Source: Semisulcospira habei (taxonomy: Eukaryota; Mollusca; Gastropoda; Semisulcospiridae). Taken from it: a stretch of 64,000 nt of DNA. The stretch spans positions 119,222,214 to 119,286,213 of the forward strand of contig BTPG01000002.1 in NCBI GenBank assembly GCA_036245525.1. Reading direction: 5' to 3'. Under the pieces are notes generated by a model. The model saw only the letters and a list, made by a program, of their open reading frames with translations, was not told the DNA's origin and did not search any database. Both the position numbers and the translations under genes were made by a program. Shown here in pieces: positions 53,042-64,000 of the stretch. Numbering within the stretch: the stretch's first letter is position 1; each line of letters begins with the position of its first letter.

Positions 53042-55557
53042 GTTGTTGTATGAACAGGGGAGGTCACTCCCACTTTCATAAGCCTCTCATGGCAACAGTA
53101 GTCCGTGGGCCATGGTGCATGTGTGGCCACACAGGGCAATTAGGTTACGCCCCCTTTTCACACACTCTTATCTGTTAACCTCTTGCAGCATAAAACTATG
53201 AAGGAAGAACCTTTCTGCCAAAACAAAAACATCCACGCGGAGCACATCACAGGAGAAACATTTTCAGCAATTCTTTAAAAAAAAAAGAAGAGTTTTTTAC
53301 AACACTCAAATGCACAAAACTCAGTGTCGTCTGCAAGCCGCCTGCATACAACCGTGCACATGCCCCACCATGAACACACTAGGTCGACTAAAATTACCCA
53401 GATTTTGCTCTTTTTCACACCACCTGTCATGCCTTTTGTTGCTCAAAAAAGGCAAAAATTTGAAGTTTTACATCCTAAAACAATTGCAAAAAGGGGGAAA
53501 AGTCACATTGCACCGGAAGCAATTGCCCTGTGTGGCGGCCGGCTATGTGTAGGCCACGGTACACAGTCCCGTTTCCGTACTGTCCAGTCTCTTAGCCATA
53601 GTCAGTCTCAGGCATCCCCTAATATTTCAATCCCCTAAAAAACACTACCGCCCACCAGTTGCACATTTGCCATGCACAAAATAACAATAAAAACAGCACA
53701 TTGACAGTCTCATTTCTTGGCTATGAACCTGATTCCTTACCAACCCCACACCCAAGCACAGCTGAAATCAGCGTGCCCCTCAAATCACTACGTCAACGGC
53801 AACTCAACATAGGTCTACAATTCTCTACTGAATAAGCTCAGGATGGTATGAATCAAAGCACCAAACATGTCTCCTCTCATCTAACCAGAAATTTCCAGCA
53901 AATTTCAACATTCAGCCGTACTACACATTTTCAAACAAAGCAAAAATTATTTTTAAAAACACCGGTCCTTGCACTGCCTCAACTGGCCAAATCTGACTAT
54001 GTAATGTGACCTGAAAAGGAACTCTCCCACCTGAACACCATTCAATCTGCCATCAGTGCAACTCTTAGACACTAGCTAAGTCAAACCCAAAGTGACACCA
54101 TTGAATGTTGCTGCATCTTTAAGTTATGGCCCATTATGTGAAGCGCATTGTTGTGGTGTTCACTATGCTGTTGATGTTTTGGATCATGCATATCTGATGC
54201 CATGAAAAACTGACTAGATATGGTCAGAATGCCTCCAAAATTGGCATGTACATCAAGTAACATATCTGATTTTCAGATATGTTGCATTTGAGACACAGGC
54301 ACATGAAAGTTTATTTCTTCATATTTTTCCATTACCCACCCCCCTACTTTTTCTGTTTTTCCAAGTTTACACACACATGCAATACAGTCAAACTGACTTC
54401 TGGTGTGCTGGACAACTGAGAAAAAGTTACCATGACACTGGCATTGATAAAAAATGAGCTTTCAGACCCAAGGCCATTTCCTTGTGTATCTCAGGGCAGC
54501 CAAAAGGACAACGGCCAGGCATCCACATTGACCCTGTTGTCTGGAGACAGCAAGCAGGAAGAGGCCAGTAACCAGCTGCCATGCCCTATATGCTGCATGC
54601 AATCTTTTCCTCAGGCAAAGGGGTCATAAAACAGCTATGCACTTTAAACATTAAGTCTACTGAGCTATCCCACATACAAAAGACTACACAAAACTGCCAA
54701 AACTATGCTACGCGGGACACACCACATACCGAAACAAGTGTCTAGAGTGCTTATTTAGGAGGCAGCAGAGAAAAATGGTTATGTACAGTTCATTTTTATA
54801 TAAAACACACTTGTCAGAGTCTCAAAACACCTCAACTCATGTTACAAATGCAGTAGACATGTGTGTGCCAAACTGGTGAACACTCCTGTAAAAGCCTGTA
54901 CTGGTGGCTGCAACTGCTCTTCCCATAACAATGCACTCAAATGAGCTTTACACAGTATAAAAATGCTTATGTTTGGCTCAGAATAGACACCAGAGAATCT
55001 CTCATGAAAATTACAGCAGAATAACACCTCAGATGCAGCCAGTGTAGCAGGATCATGCAAAATAACACTTCTGCATGTCACATTATTTTGGCTTATTTCA
55101 CTCTGAGGTCAGCTGTCTAATGAAATACATACGCTGACACTGTTTCATTGTAGTTTTCATCTTAACCTTTGACCTTACCCCCACACACCCCTCCCCACCT
55201 CCAATCCAAACCCCCCCCCCACCCCACCCTACTCCACCCACCCCACTCCACCCCACAACTTCAATAACTGAAAGATTGCATTTTTTTAAAAACGCATTTA
55301 TGAAACTGAACGCCCCAAACCACACCCCTTTCAAGGTCAAGGTCAAAGGTCACAGCTCAGGGTCAAAGGTCAGACCTGTAAGACAAGAAATAAATGAACA
55401 AACACACTAAACATAGCTCACAGTGCAGGTAAACAGGGTGTTGCCATAGAAAACATGCAAAAACGCCTCTAAAACTGCAAACAGCGATTTTTGGGAAAAT
55501 TAAAAAAAAAAAATCATTTTTTCAGTTTTCCAACCGAAAAAGTCCAAAATCAATGAT
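53042..55557. other. FAAP24 upstream region, no gene recognised
   Basis: The promoter of FAAP24 should lie just above 53041, but no TATA box or initiator stands out. The remainder is AT-rich non-coding sequence with a C-rich stretch at 55175-55255. Short frames at 53310-53640 and 54432-54629 have no recognisable content. Confidence 0.4.
55334..55372 (+). promoter_or_regulatory. Cluster of AGGTCA half-sites (nuclear-receptor type)
   Basis: AGGTCAAGGTCA at 55334-55345, AGGTCAAAGGTCA (DR1 spacing) at 55340-55352 and GGGTCAAAGGTCA (DR1) at 55360-55372. DR1 sites are bound by HNF4, RXR and COUP-TF-type receptors in animals. Such motifs also occur as simple dispersed repeats, so function is not implied. 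Confidence 0.35.
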
Positions 55558-55559
55558 AT

Positions 55560-57051
55560 GGTAACATTAAACCAGTTTCTGATCTATACCACATATGGCA
55601 TGTGGTGCCCTGTAGCCGGCAGTACTGACGAGTGTCGACTCTCACAAGCGATTTTTCAGCTCACAGCAGCCGGACGGAGCGGACGGTCCCCCGCGCTCCA
55701 CCAGAGCAAGCAAGCCGGCAAGTCAAGTCATGCCTCGCTCGTCTCGTCACAAGTCAGCGACCCCACTCAACGCTCATCCCATCGCCCGCAGCACAGTACG
55801 CACAGCGCGACAGATGGCGACAAAGAAGAAACAGCCTTGTTAGGGTGAACAAACGGAAAACTAGCAAAGAGCAAATAGAGGAAGACACCTCTAGCCTCCC
55901 TCAGGCGCCGCAACAACAGCCCAAGACTTCAAAAGAGACAAGAAGTTACAAGCCCCTTTGTCTCCACCAATTCGACGTGAAGAATGGACAATGTGGGATC
56001 CCTCACCCCCACAGCCAACTGCACAGCCACGCAGCCGGCCCTCCCGCCGACTACAATCGAAGAAGTATTTAGGAGGTTTCCACCACCGCCGGAACTCAGA
56101 CGGTTCTTCTTCCGAAACCAAGAAGATCCACCCAGCCCGCAACAAGAAAAAGAAGAAGAGACAGTCCTAGCCAGTCACCGCCCCAACAGGATGAAGGACC
56201 CGAAGACTCGTCGGAGCCATCGTCGGAGCCGGCCTTCCCCCTCCCCGCCGCCGATCACTTTCCCCGAATCAATCACTCGGGAACGGCCGGCATCGTCTGT
56301 GGAGGAGGGGACCCGGCTCCGAAGTATCGACTTTGACGACCTGGTGCTGTTGCTACAGGACGCGGTGCCAGCCATCAGAGCGATCGACGGGGACAATTAC
56401 CACCGCGCGCTGGTCACCGCCCGGTGGCTGGTACACACAGGGGTACTCAAAGATCTTCATCCCCCAAAGATAGACAGTACGGCCAGCCAAGCCACCGCCA
56501 CATACAAGGACAGTGAATGCCAGGTAGCGCCCGACAAGAAATCAACGGGGACAACAGCCGCCCCAACGACAGCAGCAAAGAAGATCGGCACTATTACCAC
56601 CACCACCAAACACAGAGGTTGCGGTAACACCGCCCCGCCTACGCAAGAGACAGGCACCGACGCAACCCCTGTCCCAACCAACGAGACGAAGAGTACCACA
56701 ACAGACCCAGCACCACAAAAGACCGACACCACCGCACGCGCACCAGACAACAAACCAACCACCGGCCCGCGACAGCGCCACCGGCCGCCAAAACGCTTCC
56801 GGAACCAACACCCGGCACTACTCCCCACGCCACCACCCCACCTTCGCCTGCCACCTCACCACCGCCACCCACTCCGCCTGTCCCAACGCCCGACCCCCAA
56901 GCCCAGGCTCCACTGGCCACCACCACCGCCACCCCGACTACTCAGGCCCTACGCACAGCAACGGTTCACCCGGCCACCACCACCCCCGCCACCACTCATA
57001 CAAGAACTCTTGGAGTGGCTGGCTTACCAACACCCTCCAGCCTGGCATTAA
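55560..57051 (+). CDS. GC-rich Pro/Thr-rich ORF of unknown origin
   Basis: The longest frame runs from ATG at 55984 to 57051 (355 codons) with high GC. An overlapping frame (55632-56072) precedes it, and a frameshift between the two is possible. One compact segment, SIDFDDLVLLLQDAVPAIRA followed by IDGDNYHRALVTARWLVHTG, looks like a folded helical domain. The rest is low-complexity Thr/Pro/Lys. It could be the ORF1/Gag of a retroelement or a host exon. No zinc knuckle, polymerase or splice partner was seen. I do not recognise it. Confidence 0.35.
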
Positions 57052-57149
57052 AGCGACGGTCCACCGGCCACACCACCCGCCTCCTCCACCACCAACCTCC
57101 CGGCCCCGGCGATACCACCAGCCGCTGCGCGACGGGGGGACAGACAGAG

Positions 57150-57477
57150 AAACCCCGCCCCCCCCCCCCCCCCCCCCCCCCCGGGCGAAATCAACGAAAG
57201 TTGGAAGCCCTAGTCCCAGTCAAATTTGCACTTGCACGAGTGTCGGCTGAGGTAGGCAGTCAGTCAGTCAGTTTTGCGAATGCCGCGGCGGCGGCGGGCT
57301 CAGTCTCGCCACTGATGGCCGCGGCGGACTGACGAGCCGGCCGCGGCCGTACTGATAACTGACTAACCATGGCTTTACTGACAAAAGATAAGATTTCTAA
57401 GGCATATGGAGCAGATATATTTTTACCGAAAAACAACAGCTGCCAATTTAAAATAAATAAATTGAATAATTTTGTTA
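57150..57477. other. Poly-C tract and CpG-rich segment with possible start codon
   Basis: A C-run of more than 20 at about 57157-57182 is followed by a CpG-rich stretch (GCCGCGGCGGCGGCGGGC, GGCCGCGGCCG) and an ATG at 57369 in good context (ACCATGG). The frame starts MALLTKDKISKAYGADIFLP and runs into a retroelement tail. It may be a first exon or a retroelement leader; undecided. Confidence 0.3.
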
Positions 57478-58100
57478 CTTCTTCTTCTTCTTCTTCTCGA
57501 ACGCCGTCACACTTGGAGTTTGGCTCTCAAAATGAAATCTGTGGTCTTCTGTAGCGCCTCCACAGGCCCGTACAGTTTCTCTTGTAGAGTGGCGGGCTTC
57601 GGCCATATCTCCTCCCTCAGCGGCTGGTGGTTCCCACAGTCATGGAGGATGTGCTCTGCGGTCTGCTCTGCTTCTCCACAAGGGCACAGGGGAGATGGCA
57701 CGAGGTGGAAGCGTCTGTGCAGGTGGAAATTGAGTCGGTTGTGCCCGGTCCTCAGACGAAAGATGGTCACCTGCTCTTGTCTGGACAGCTGATGGTAACT
57801 GTCTAGGGGCCGTTGTGGTGGTCTGTACACAGACTTAATGATGGTCTTCATCTCTGTGAAGCTGACTCCATTTTCATCTTGTTCTTTCTCTGCGCCCACT
57901 TTTGCCATTCTGTCAGCTTCTTCATTGCCGTAGATGCCACAGTGTGAAGGGATCCACTGCAGCACCAGTCTGGTGCACTTGATGCTTTGCAGTGCCTCTT
58001 GTAGACGTGGCAGTTTGCTTGCTGTTGCTGCCTCAAGGACAGACATGGCATCAGTAAGGAAGACAATCTGGGCATCAGGGTCTGCAGTGTTACTGAAACC
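57478..58100 (-). pseudogene. RNase H fragment of a non-LTR retrotransposon (3' end)
   Basis: The minus frame ending at 57507 reads QIVFLTDAMSVLEAATASKL, LQWIPSHCGIYGNEEADRMA (RNase H catalytic-type motif), then FRLRTGHNRLNFHLHRRF and CPCGEAEQTAEHILHDC. This is the usual RNase H plus C-terminal Cys/His arrangement of I/Jockey-type elements. The 3' tail is (GAA)n at about 57478-57498. 5'-truncated near 58095, the remaining frame is intact. Confidence 0.9.
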
Positions 58101-59237
58101 TGTTCGACAGGTGAAACAAAGTGACGTCAGTCCCGCCCTCCGGACTGAAGCACCGGCCGTGGACTCGGTCACGTGACAACTGACACCATTTAAAACTTTT
58201 AACTGCTATCCAAATCCCACCGCGGTAGCATACCCCTTGGACTGATTTAGCAGCATAGGCTGTACCGGTGAGATTGAGTGCACTTCAAGGCATGTCAGTC
58301 AGACTGTCACGTTGAGCCCAAAACTGAAAGCCGGCTAATCAGTCTGCCGAGCGTACCGCCGCCCGCCGGCAAGGCCGGACCCCCCCCCCCTCCCCCCCAA
58401 TGCGCAAAAGGCCATTGGGCCGCCATCGGCCGCCGTTGGCCCGCGAACGGCCGTGAGCGGGCTAACGGCAGTCGGCCCGATGGCCTTTCAAGTTCATCCA
58501 GGCTACTGGCAATCTGAAGCTAAGAACAAAGATGCCCTGCACTGCATCTCCCGCAACTGGTTTTGTGACACCTCCACATTTTTATAATCACTGTGCGAGA
58601 TCGTAGATGCGTGAGAATGAATTCTGTTCAATTTCAAGAATCGTTTAGACCTATCGGTGTATGTCAGTTGCTGGGACTTTGTCGCTAGTAAAACTAAAAG
58701 CCTGAAGTAAATTACTTGTCTAAAATATACTCACCGGAAACACGCAGGTGTTTCCCGCGATGATTAACCCCCCACCCCCACCCCCCACCCCCCACCCTCA
58801 CCCCCAATAAAAAAAGAAAAAGAAAAGGGGGGTCGCGTTTCTTTTGCTCGTATTCAGATGTATTCTCTTACTTGCAGAGATCGACACCAATCTGTGTCTT
58901 TTAGGCTGGGGGAATCACCGGCGTTAACACTTCGTGATTTGCGAAAATTGAAAAAAGTTTATACATACATTTTGTCACGTAGTTTTAACTCATTCATGTG
59001 TAGTCCTATGCAACCAAAGGCCGTTAGGGCAAACAGTACCGGTCAGTGCCGACTACATGCGCATTCATACAAGGCGCCCCGCATCAATAGCTGCGGAAGT
59101 GTCGCCTTGCATTTATAACTGTGTTCTTGAACTCATCAACTGGAACCATGGAGATCACGGTCGTTTCTTCTGATACTGTGAGTGACGGGTCACCCGCTGT
59201 CTAGTAAGACGCCGTCAGTGGGTCAGGTAAAGCATGA
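58101..59237. repeat. No gene; foldback and C-rich sequences
   Basis: At 58403-58485 an imperfect hairpin has arms GCAAAAGGCCATTGGGCCG and CGGCCCGATGGCCTTT, with several internal CGGCCG inverted pairs. C-rich runs lie at 58380-58400 and 58768-58805. Nothing coding is supported. Confidence 0.5.
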
Positions 59238-59335
59238 GCAAAAGGTCCTGGGCAAAGTCGAACGGTTGGCGGCGCCACAAAAACGTGTACGAGCCAATAG
59301 CAGCTGTTAAAATGATCGGCCCCAGGACCTTTTGC
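59238..59335. repeat. Foldback element
   Basis: Arms GCAAAAGGTCCTGGGC (59238-59253) and GCCCCAGGACCTTTTGC (59319-59335), with a loop of about 65 bp. Similar GCAAAAGGTC.TTGG motifs occur at 2320 and 2710, and in decayed form near 31797. Confidence 0.7.
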
Positions 59336-59955
59336 TTACCGGCAAGTCATCGAGGGTTAACTTTCTCAGTGCCAGCTGACTCAAACTGCGTTTCTGCAAT
59401 CTTTGTTAATTCAACACCAAACTGAAACAAGATGGGATGAACCAGGCCACAAGGTCCCTTATACTGATATGAGAACTGTCCTTGCTGTCAATGGTCTCTA
59501 TCTTTTGTCTTTGACCTGATTCTGATGTTGAATTATCTCCTATTGAAAAAGTCTTGCAGATCTGCCAATGTGTCAGTGAGTTCTATAAGGGGCGCAGGAC
59601 ATACGCGTCATTGATTTGTCAAACGTCATTTGTCATGACGTAAGTTTTAGTTTTTACGTAATTATATATTTTACGTAATATGAGTTTCACTTTCGCTTCA
59701 TAGGCTTGAGAAAATGTCGACAAAACTAGAACTTCACGGTACAATTTCAGTCTTGCTATAATTTGTGTGAAAGCAGGTTGACTTTACCTAGTTACATGAT
59801 ATACTAAGTATACGGGTCACCTGCATGCTCTTCTGAAAGCGCGTCGAATTGTGTGTGCGTATTAGTGAGTGCGTGCGCACGCGCTCCAAACATCTCTAAG
59901 AAGCATAGATCCTCATGCGCCTGGAGGGCGTATGAGGATCTATTCCTTCTGGAGA
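59336..59955. other. No gene; MITE remnants
   Basis: A partial family B MITE lies at 59355-59430 (GTTAACTTTCTCAGTGCCAG, CTTTGTTAATTCAACACCAA). A hairpin at about 59898-59950 has arms GAAGCATAGATCCTCATGCG and ATGAGGATCTATTCCTTC. Otherwise nothing recognised. Confidence 0.5.
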
Positions 59956-59963
59956 TGCGCGCA

Positions 59964-60489
<526 letters not shown>

Positions 60490-60490
<1 letters not shown>

Positions 60491-60742
60491 AAAACTGTGC
60501 TGGTCTGTTCAATGCACAGTCTGTCTGCAAAGATGGCAAAGCCGACGTGATTTCAGATTTCATTCTAGACAATGACCTAGATATTGTCGTGATCACCGAA
60601 ACGTGGCTCCGCTCAGATGGCGATGAACCCATCATCGCCAGCGTCACTCCGAGTGGCTACCGCCTGGCCTCCTTCCCGCGCGCTTCCAGAGGGGGTGGCA
60701 TTGCCATCATCTACAGGGACTGTCTCTCCGCTCACCTCTCCT
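60490..60742 (+). pseudogene. CR1/L2-like endonuclease, N-terminal part
   Basis: It reads FNAQSVCKDGKADVISDFIL, DIVVITETWLRSDGDEP and GYRLASFPRASRGGGIAIIY, the start of an AP endonuclease (N, E catalytic boxes). It is cut by the SINE-like insertion. Confidence 0.85.
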
Positions 60743-60756
60743 TCTCTCAGTCTCTC

Positions 60757-61143
60757 TCTCGCCCCCACCCGGGTCTGCCCTGGGGGACTTGGGTGGGGTT
60801 AGGTATTTTTTAGTTCCCAGGGTCACCCTGGTCAGCCCCACAGGGTGGGTTTTCTCTATTCTGGGGCATGTGTTTCTGTCTACCCTTTGTCCATTCACCT
60901 GTATTTGCCTTTTTAAAACTCTCCCTACTGTCTGCACTGCCTGTAGCTCTTGATATTGGATGTGTGTTGCTAAATGGTCTTGGCTTTATTTAGGCCCCAT
61001 GTGTTAGGTTTATTTAATGTGTTTGACCGGCTGGCGACATACATTCAATGTTCTGTTTAGTTTATTTTTTTCACAAGCAGTGCAGGCACGTCCTGAGAAA
61101 GCCTTGTTGCTGTCGGGACGTTAAGCAATGTACAATCAATCAA
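60757..61143 (+). mobile_element. SINE-like non-autonomous retroelement (second copy)
   Basis: Flanked by a 14-bp direct repeat TCTCTCAGTCTCTC at 60743-60756 and 61144-61157. The body matches 2362-2691 in inverse orientation: GTCAGCCCCACAGGGTGGGT, TCTTGATATTGGATGTGTG and GACGTTAAGCAATGTACAAT with an (AATC)n tail. This copy is about 55 bp longer at the 5' end. Confidence 0.85.
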
Positions 61144-61149
61144 TCTCTC

Positions 61150-62456
61150 AGTCTCTCCCTTTTGCTCATCCCTCCTTTGAATCTGTCGAGGCCGTAGCAA
61201 CACTATCTGGCCAGTCCCTCATCTTCTCATGTATCTATCGCCCCTCTCCAAGCTCTCAAAACAAACTCACAAACTCCATGTTCATCACTGAGTTTGACCT
61301 CCTCCTCGACCACTACAGCACTTGACCCGGAAAACACATCCTTCTTGGCGACTTTAACTTCCACTTCGACAAACCCGACCACCCTGACACAAAACGCCTT
61401 TGCACATCACTTTCAAACCACAATCTTACACAACACATCACCAAACCCAACCGCCTACTCGGCCACAACCTCGACTGGATCATCACCCGCACCTCCGATC
61501 AACTCTTTCTCGACTCTGACACCTCCTCTGTGCTTCCCTCTGACCACCTCGCTATTCTCGTCTCCCTCAACCTACCTCCGCCGAAAAAACCCAAGCTCCT
61601 TGTCTCTCGTCGCAAACTAAAATCTGTCAACCGAGAGAGCTTCTTCGACGAAGCTGTCGACCTTCTCCTGGACCACGCCTCCTCTCCTGATCTTGCATCC
61701 CATTTCGATTCCTCCCTTCGAAAACTTCTAGACACCCATGCACCTGTCACCACCTGCTCCATACCCAACCGACCCCCCTCCCCCTGGCTCACTGACGACA
61801 TAGCTGAGGCCAAGCGCGAGCGCCGACAAGCGGAACGTCGCTGGGGCTCAACTGACCTCACTGTTCACATACAGATCTTCCAAACAACTAGATCCAAAGT
61901 CTGCAGAATGATCTCCGACTCAAAACGTAAACACCTTCAAAACAAAATCCTGGAATCCACTTCTTCCAAAACCCTCTACGTTACCATGAACACACTCCTA
62001 GGCATTTCTAAAGACTCTCCTCTCCCCAACACACACAGCAAAGAAGAACTCCCGTCCGCTTTTTCAACCCATTTTCCCGACAAAATCCAAACTCTGCGCA
62101 ACACACTCGACACTCTGCCTTCTCCGCCTTGCCCTCCCGACACCCCCTTTTCCGGAACCCCCCTCTCGTCCTTCCGGCCCGTCTCTCAGGACGAAGTCAT
62201 CAAGACCATAAAGTCCATGCCTCTCAAAACCTGCGAACTAGACCCTCTCCCAGCTTCTCTCTACCGGGACGGCCTTCCAAAACTTCTGCCATTCATTGCC
62301 GACATCATCTACACATCTCTAGAGAACGGCTCCGTCCCTGATATCTTCAAGTCCGCCATCGTCCGTCCTCTCCTCAAAAAAACACAACCTCGACCCAAAC
62401 GAACTCAAAAACTATCGCCCAGTCTCCAATCTCTCTTTCCTGTCCAAGCTTCTTGA
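61150..62456 (+). pseudogene. CR1/L2-like endonuclease C-terminus and linker
   Basis: SLIFSCIYRPSPSSQNKL, then (after a stop near 61323 and a frameshift) LLGDFNFHFDKPDHPDTKRL, LDWIITRTSDQLFLDS and VLPSDHLAILVSLNLPPPKK (endonuclease catalytic D-H box). The long frame 61530-62456 runs through a linker to FRPVSQDEVIKTIKSMPLKT and YTSLENGSVPDIFKSAIVRP at the start of the reverse transcriptase, then shifts frame near 62390. Confidence 0.87.
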
Positions 62457-63824
62457 GAAGGTCGTTCTCAAACAGCTCAACCTCCACCTCGCCGACAACA
62501 ACCTCCTCAGTCCCTTCCAGTCTGCCTATCGCAAACATCACAGCACTGAAACAGCCCTTGTACATATCTTAAACGACCTGCGTCTCTCCACCGACTCGGG
62601 CAACATCTCCCTTCTTACGCTACTCAACCTCTCTGCGCCTATGACACTATAGACCACTCTATCCTCCTCCACCGCCTTCACCACTCCTTTGGCATCACTG
62701 ACTCTGCTCACTCCTGGTTTCTCTCCTACCTCTCCGACAGACAGTAGTCCGTCACCATCGACGGCGTCTCCTCCAACCCAGTCACGCTCTCCTGCGGAGT
62801 TCCACAGGGGTCCGTCCTGGGCCCGGTCCTTTTCACACTCTACACCTCTCCCCTGTCCAACATCATCCAGTCTTACCACATACACCACCACCTCTACGCT
62901 GACGACTCACAACTACTAGACAAAGACAAACTCGACAACACTCAGTCACTACTGACTCGCACGGCTAACTGCTACGAAGACGTGAAAAACTGGATGACAG
63001 CAAACAAGCTTAAACTGAATGACGACAAAACGGAAGCCATGCTGGTAGGCACTCGCCAGAAACTTTCCCAGCTCCCTCCCTCCCTCCACCTTCAACTCGA
63101 CAGCACCCCCGTCTCCCTCTCTGACTCTGCCAAAAACCTCGGCGTTATCCTCGATTCCTCTCTTTCCATGACCAGCTTCGTCTCCGCCACGACCCAGGCA
63201 TGCTACTTCCACCTCCGTCGCATCAGTCAGATCAGAAAATACCTCACTACCGAAGCTGCCACCAAACTTGCTGTCTATCTCATCCTATCTCGCATCGACT
63301 ACTGCAACTCTCTCCTTTCCGGCCTCCCTCACTCCACCACTTTCACTCTCCAGCGCGTCCAGAACAATGGTGCCCGCCTCATCCTCAGAAAGAAAAAAAC
63401 CGACCACATCACTCCCCTGCTCAAACTCCTTCACTGGCGTCCCATCCCCCAACGCATCCAATACAAGATTCTGTCTCTCTGCTACAAATCCCTGAACAAC
63501 TGCGCTCCCGCCTATCTCTCAAACGTACTTCACCCCTACACTCCTCCCCGCTCCCTCCGCTCCGCCTCCGACCCTCTCCGCCTCCACATCCCCCGCACCA
63601 AAGTCAGCACTTTCGGCCCCCGCTCCTTCTCAGTATACGGTCCATCCACCTGGAACACTCTCCCACTCTCTCTCCGTCAGAAACACTCTCTCTCCTCCTT
63701 CCAGTCCGCCCGCCCTCAAAACTCACCTCTTTCAACAGTTCTAGCACTATACCACCACACTCCCCACCCTAAGCAGACTGTCGTAATGTATTTCATTATT
63801 TGTGGTACGCGAGTCCTTGTCTAA
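62390..63824 (+). pseudogene. CR1/L2-like reverse transcriptase and C-terminus
   Basis: LKNYRPVSNLSFLSKLLEKV, LSPFQSAYRKHHSTETALVH, TIDHSILLHRLHHSFGI, SCGVPQGSVLGPVLFTLYTS and HLYADDSQLL (catalytic Y-A-D-D). Then the uninterrupted frame 62982-63824 reads MTANKLKLNDDKTEAMLVGT, RIDYCNSLLSGLPHST and FGPRSFSVYGPSTWNTLPLS. A TAG near 62746 and frameshifts break the upstream part. Not functional. Confidence 0.9.
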
Positions 63825-63919
63825 AGCGTGCGCATGCGTGCGCGAGCTGAGTGAGCGCTTAGAGTTATAATTATTATAAGATACGCGCATTATAAATACC
63901 GTAATTATTATTATTATTA

Positions 63920-63946
63920 GAGAGAGAGAGAGAGAGAGAGAGAGAA
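63920..63946. repeat. (GA)n tract after the (ATT)n tail
   Basis: (GA)n follows the (ATT)n tail of the CR1/L2-like element. Nothing else is recognised up to 64000. Confidence 0.85.
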
Positions 63947-64000
63947 TTACGTCAAATTTAGAGTATTATGTCAGTGTCTGCGTGGTGACAGAGTTTACTG

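Noticed and set aside
55560..58100. One composite retroelement made of the Pro/Thr ORF and the RNase H fragment
   Set aside because: They are in opposite orientations and in the wrong order for a twin-priming inversion. The RNase H piece has its own tail at 57478.

Overview
The window is eukaryotic, intron-rich and packed with transposable elements. The gene structures, codon usage and retroelement mix (DIRS, RTE, CR1/L2-like, zinc-finger non-LTR elements, many hairpin MITEs) suggest a lophotrochozoan, most likely a marine mollusc. That assignment is inference; no species-diagnostic gene is present.

Two host genes can be reconstructed exon by exon, both on the minus strand. (1) A syntaxin-16 (STX16) orthologue has seven coding exons between 24769 and 7102, giving 311 residues with consistent splice phases. 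(2) A FAAP24 (Fanconi-anaemia core complex associated) orthologue has six coding exons between 53041 and 30287, giving 239 residues. They encode a Golgi/endosome t-SNARE and a DNA-repair protein and look functionally unrelated. Everything else is mobile or repetitive DNA, mostly inside their introns.

Layout. 1-7100: intergenic/3' flank of STX16, holding a DIRS end, hairpin MITEs, a 129-bp x5 tandem repeat, a SINE-like element, an RTE copy with a twin-priming inversion and a zinc-finger retroelement fragment. 7102-24769: STX16, with one DIRS element in intron 5 (10383-16661) and a second, internally deleted one in intron 4 (17457-21293). 25468-28756: an almost full-length RTE with a 13-bp target-site duplication. 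30287-53041: FAAP24. Its 19-kb intron 2 holds a nested stack: a TIR-bounded DNA transposon candidate (40714-50499) with a decayed OTU-protease gene, an intact zinc-finger non-LTR retrotransposon (ORF 43279-46506) and a CR1-like 3' end inside it, an RTE inserted exactly at its left terminus (33496-40707), and within that RTE a 4.8-kb array of a 376-bp repeat (34332-39146). 53-64 kb: the FAAP24 upstream region, an unidentified proline/threonine-rich ORF, an RNase H retroelement fragment and a CR1/L2-like element interrupted by the same SINE-like family.

Best candidates for something undescribed: the 9.8-kb TIR element with inverted subterminal repeats and an OTU gene; the 376-bp near-identical array, whose unit is related to a short element with inverted ends; and the TTAA-bounded hairpin MITE families that recur across the window.
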